From Bacteroidota bacterium (GTDB taxonomy: Bacteria > Bacteroidota > Bacteroidia > Bacteroidales > UBA1556), in assembly GCA_003648395.1 (NCBI GenBank), contig QMPB01000241.1, positions 1 to 6,780 on the forward strand: 6,780 bases of DNA, written 5' to 3'. Shown here in pieces: positions 5,635 to 6,780 of this stretch. The notes beneath the pieces are model-generated. The model did not search any database. It was not told the DNA's origin and worked only from the letters and a program-made list of their open reading frames with translations. The position numbers were made by a program, and so were the translations under genes. Numbering within the stretch: the stretch's first letter is position 1; each line of letters opens with the position of its first letter.

Positions 5635-6780
5635 ATGAAGAAAATAGTAATTTTGGGAGGTGGCTTTGCAGGTGTTGAAGCGGCGATAAAGCTTAGGAAA
5701 AATAAGCATGATGTTATATTAATTTCAGATAGATCATATTTATTTGTTTACCCAATTTCCATATGGATACCAGTAAAGAAGAAAAAATTCGAAGATGTAG
5801 CTATGGATTTAGGAATATTATCTAAAAAGCATGGCTTTAAATTAATAATTGATAAAGTTGAGAAAATAGATAATACTACAAATACAATTATATTATCCAA
5901 TGGCGAGCAATCTTATGATTATCTAGTAATTGCTATGGGAATGGGAAAATTGAAGTTGGAAGGAATAGAACATACACATTCGATATGTGGAAAGCCTGAG
6001 GAGGCAAATACCATTGAAGATTTACTTGACAAATTAATTAAAAAAGGCAGTGGAAATATATCCGTTGGTTTTGGCGGAAACCCTAAAGACCCTACAGCTA
6101 CAGCTGTTAGAGGTGGTCCTGCTTTCGAATTGCTTTTCAATATTAGTCATTATCTTAAAACTAAAGGAATTAGAGATAATTTTAATATCAATTTCTTTGC
6201 TCCAATGAAAGAGCCTGGCAAGCGTATGGGAGAAAAGCCATATAAAAAGATGGATGTTTTCTTTAAGCATTATGATGTAAAAACATATGTCGGTAAAAAG
6301 ATTAAGAATTTTGATGCCAATAATGTTGTTTTTGAGGATGATAGTAAATTAGAAAGTGACTTAACAATATATATTGCTGCAGGGCAAGGCCATAAGGTGA
6401 TAATGGATTCGAATTTGCCAATAAGTGATGCGGGTTTTATCAGAATTAATGAGCTATGCAGAGTGCAGAATAATAGAAATATATATGCAGTAGGAGATAT
6501 TGCGGAGATTAAAGGTGGTCCTTCGTGGGTTGCTAAGCAAGGTCATTTGGCGGAAGTAATGGCAGATACTGCTGCTTATAATATTAATAATGAAATAAAT
6601 GGGAATGGAAAGCGCAAAAGTTATTGGGAGCATCTAAATATTGTATGTGTAATGGATAGTGGCGATGGCGCTGCTTATATTAAACGTACCAAGAAATCTG
6701 AAACAATTATTCCACTTCCCATTATTGGCCATTGGATGAAACAAGCATGGGGATTTTACTATAAGAATTCTAAACTTAAA
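5635..6780 (+). CDS. Sulfide:quinone oxidoreductase-like FAD flavoprotein, 3' end beyond the window
   Basis: The frame is open from ATG to the last base, giving 382 residues with no stop. It belongs to the two-dinucleotide-binding-domain FAD oxidoreductases and most resembles sulfide:quinone oxidoreductases (SQR), monotopic membrane enzymes that pass electrons from sulfide through FAD to quinone. Visible features are the FAD-binding GGGFAG (8-13), YDYLVIAMGMG (94-104), an internal block GFGGNPKD to RGGPAFELLF (145-168), FFAPMKEPGKRMG (187-199), the second FAD motif IYAVGDIAEI (283-292), AKQGHLAEVMA (300-310) and CVMDSGDGAA (338-347). By alignment from memory, C118 and C338 match the first and third SQR cysteines, while the middle catalytic cysteine is replaced by R159. 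Sulfide oxidation is therefore uncertain. The ending WGFYYKNSKLK resembles the usual C-terminus of relatives, so probably only about 10 residues are missing. The gene is monocistronic as far as can be seen. Confidence 0.85.
   Translation, partial: MKKIVILGGGFAGVEAAIKLRKNKHDVILISDRSYLFVYPISIWIPVKKKKFEDVAMDLGILSKKHGFKLIIDKVEKIDNTTNTIILSNGEQSYDYLVIAMGMGKLKLEGIEHTHSICGKPEEANTIEDLLDKLIKKGSGNISVGFGGNPKDPTATAVRGGPAFELLFNISHYLKTKGIRDNFNINFFAPMKEPGKRMGEKPYKKMDVFFKHYDVKTYVGKKIKNFDANNVVFEDDSKLESDLTIYIAAGQGHKVIMDSNLPISDAGFIRINELCRVQNNRNIYAVGDIAEIKGGPSWVAKQGHLAEVMADTAAYNINNEINGNGKRKSYWEHLNIVCVMDSGDGAAYIKRTKKSETIIPLPIIGHWMKQAWGFYYKNSKLK

Noticed and set aside
5919..6270. Two overlapping minus-strand open frames inside the flavoprotein gene
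   Set aside because: Both are antisense to the conserved FAD protein, overlap each other in different frames and match no family.

Overview
This is an AT-rich window from a chromosome, most likely of a member of the Bacteroidota. Three things point there. It carries a DUF4783-type secreted protein next to nadC and a YihY/BrkB membrane protein. It has promoter elements of the Bacteroidota type (TAnnTTTG), and most genes lack a strong Shine-Dalgarno sequence. Its QueA protein is the long form (about 406 residues). I see no tRNA or rRNA gene, CRISPR array, insertion sequence or phage gene.

Layout. Two genes run rightward at the left end: an unrecognised acidic protein (2-517) and queA (549-1769), 31 bases apart and probably co-transcribed. 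They face a leftward block that ends only 2 bases from queA. In transcription order this block is a DUF4783 protein (start best placed at 4165), nadC (3686-2853) and a YihY/BrkB-family membrane protein (2806-1772). A good Bacteroidota-type promoter lies just upstream of the DUF4783 gene, and spacing within the block is 26 and 46 bases, so it reads as one operon. Further right, a second leftward gene (5328-4396) encodes a GNAT/FemAB-like acyltransferase. It is separated from the operon by 230 bases that hold a nested inverted repeat. A 306-base divergent spacer then leads to a rightward flavoprotein gene of the sulfide:quinone oxidoreductase superfamily (5635 to the window end), which is cut off probably only a few residues before its natural end.

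How the genes relate. QueA makes the epoxyqueuosine precursor of the tRNA wobble base queuosine, and NadC makes nicotinate mononucleotide for NAD. The DUF4783 and YihY proteins are envelope proteins of unknown role whose link to nadC is positional. The flavoprotein is probably a membrane-associated quinone reductase. It keeps two of the three cysteines of sulfide:quinone oxidoreductases, but the middle catalytic cysteine appears to be replaced by arginine, so its substrate is open.

Most of the window is ordinary housekeeping sequence. The points most worth a second look are the cysteine-substituted flavoprotein, the nested inverted repeat at 4289-4336, the unrecognised acidic protein with a hairpin over its 3' end, and the corrected start of the DUF4783 gene.
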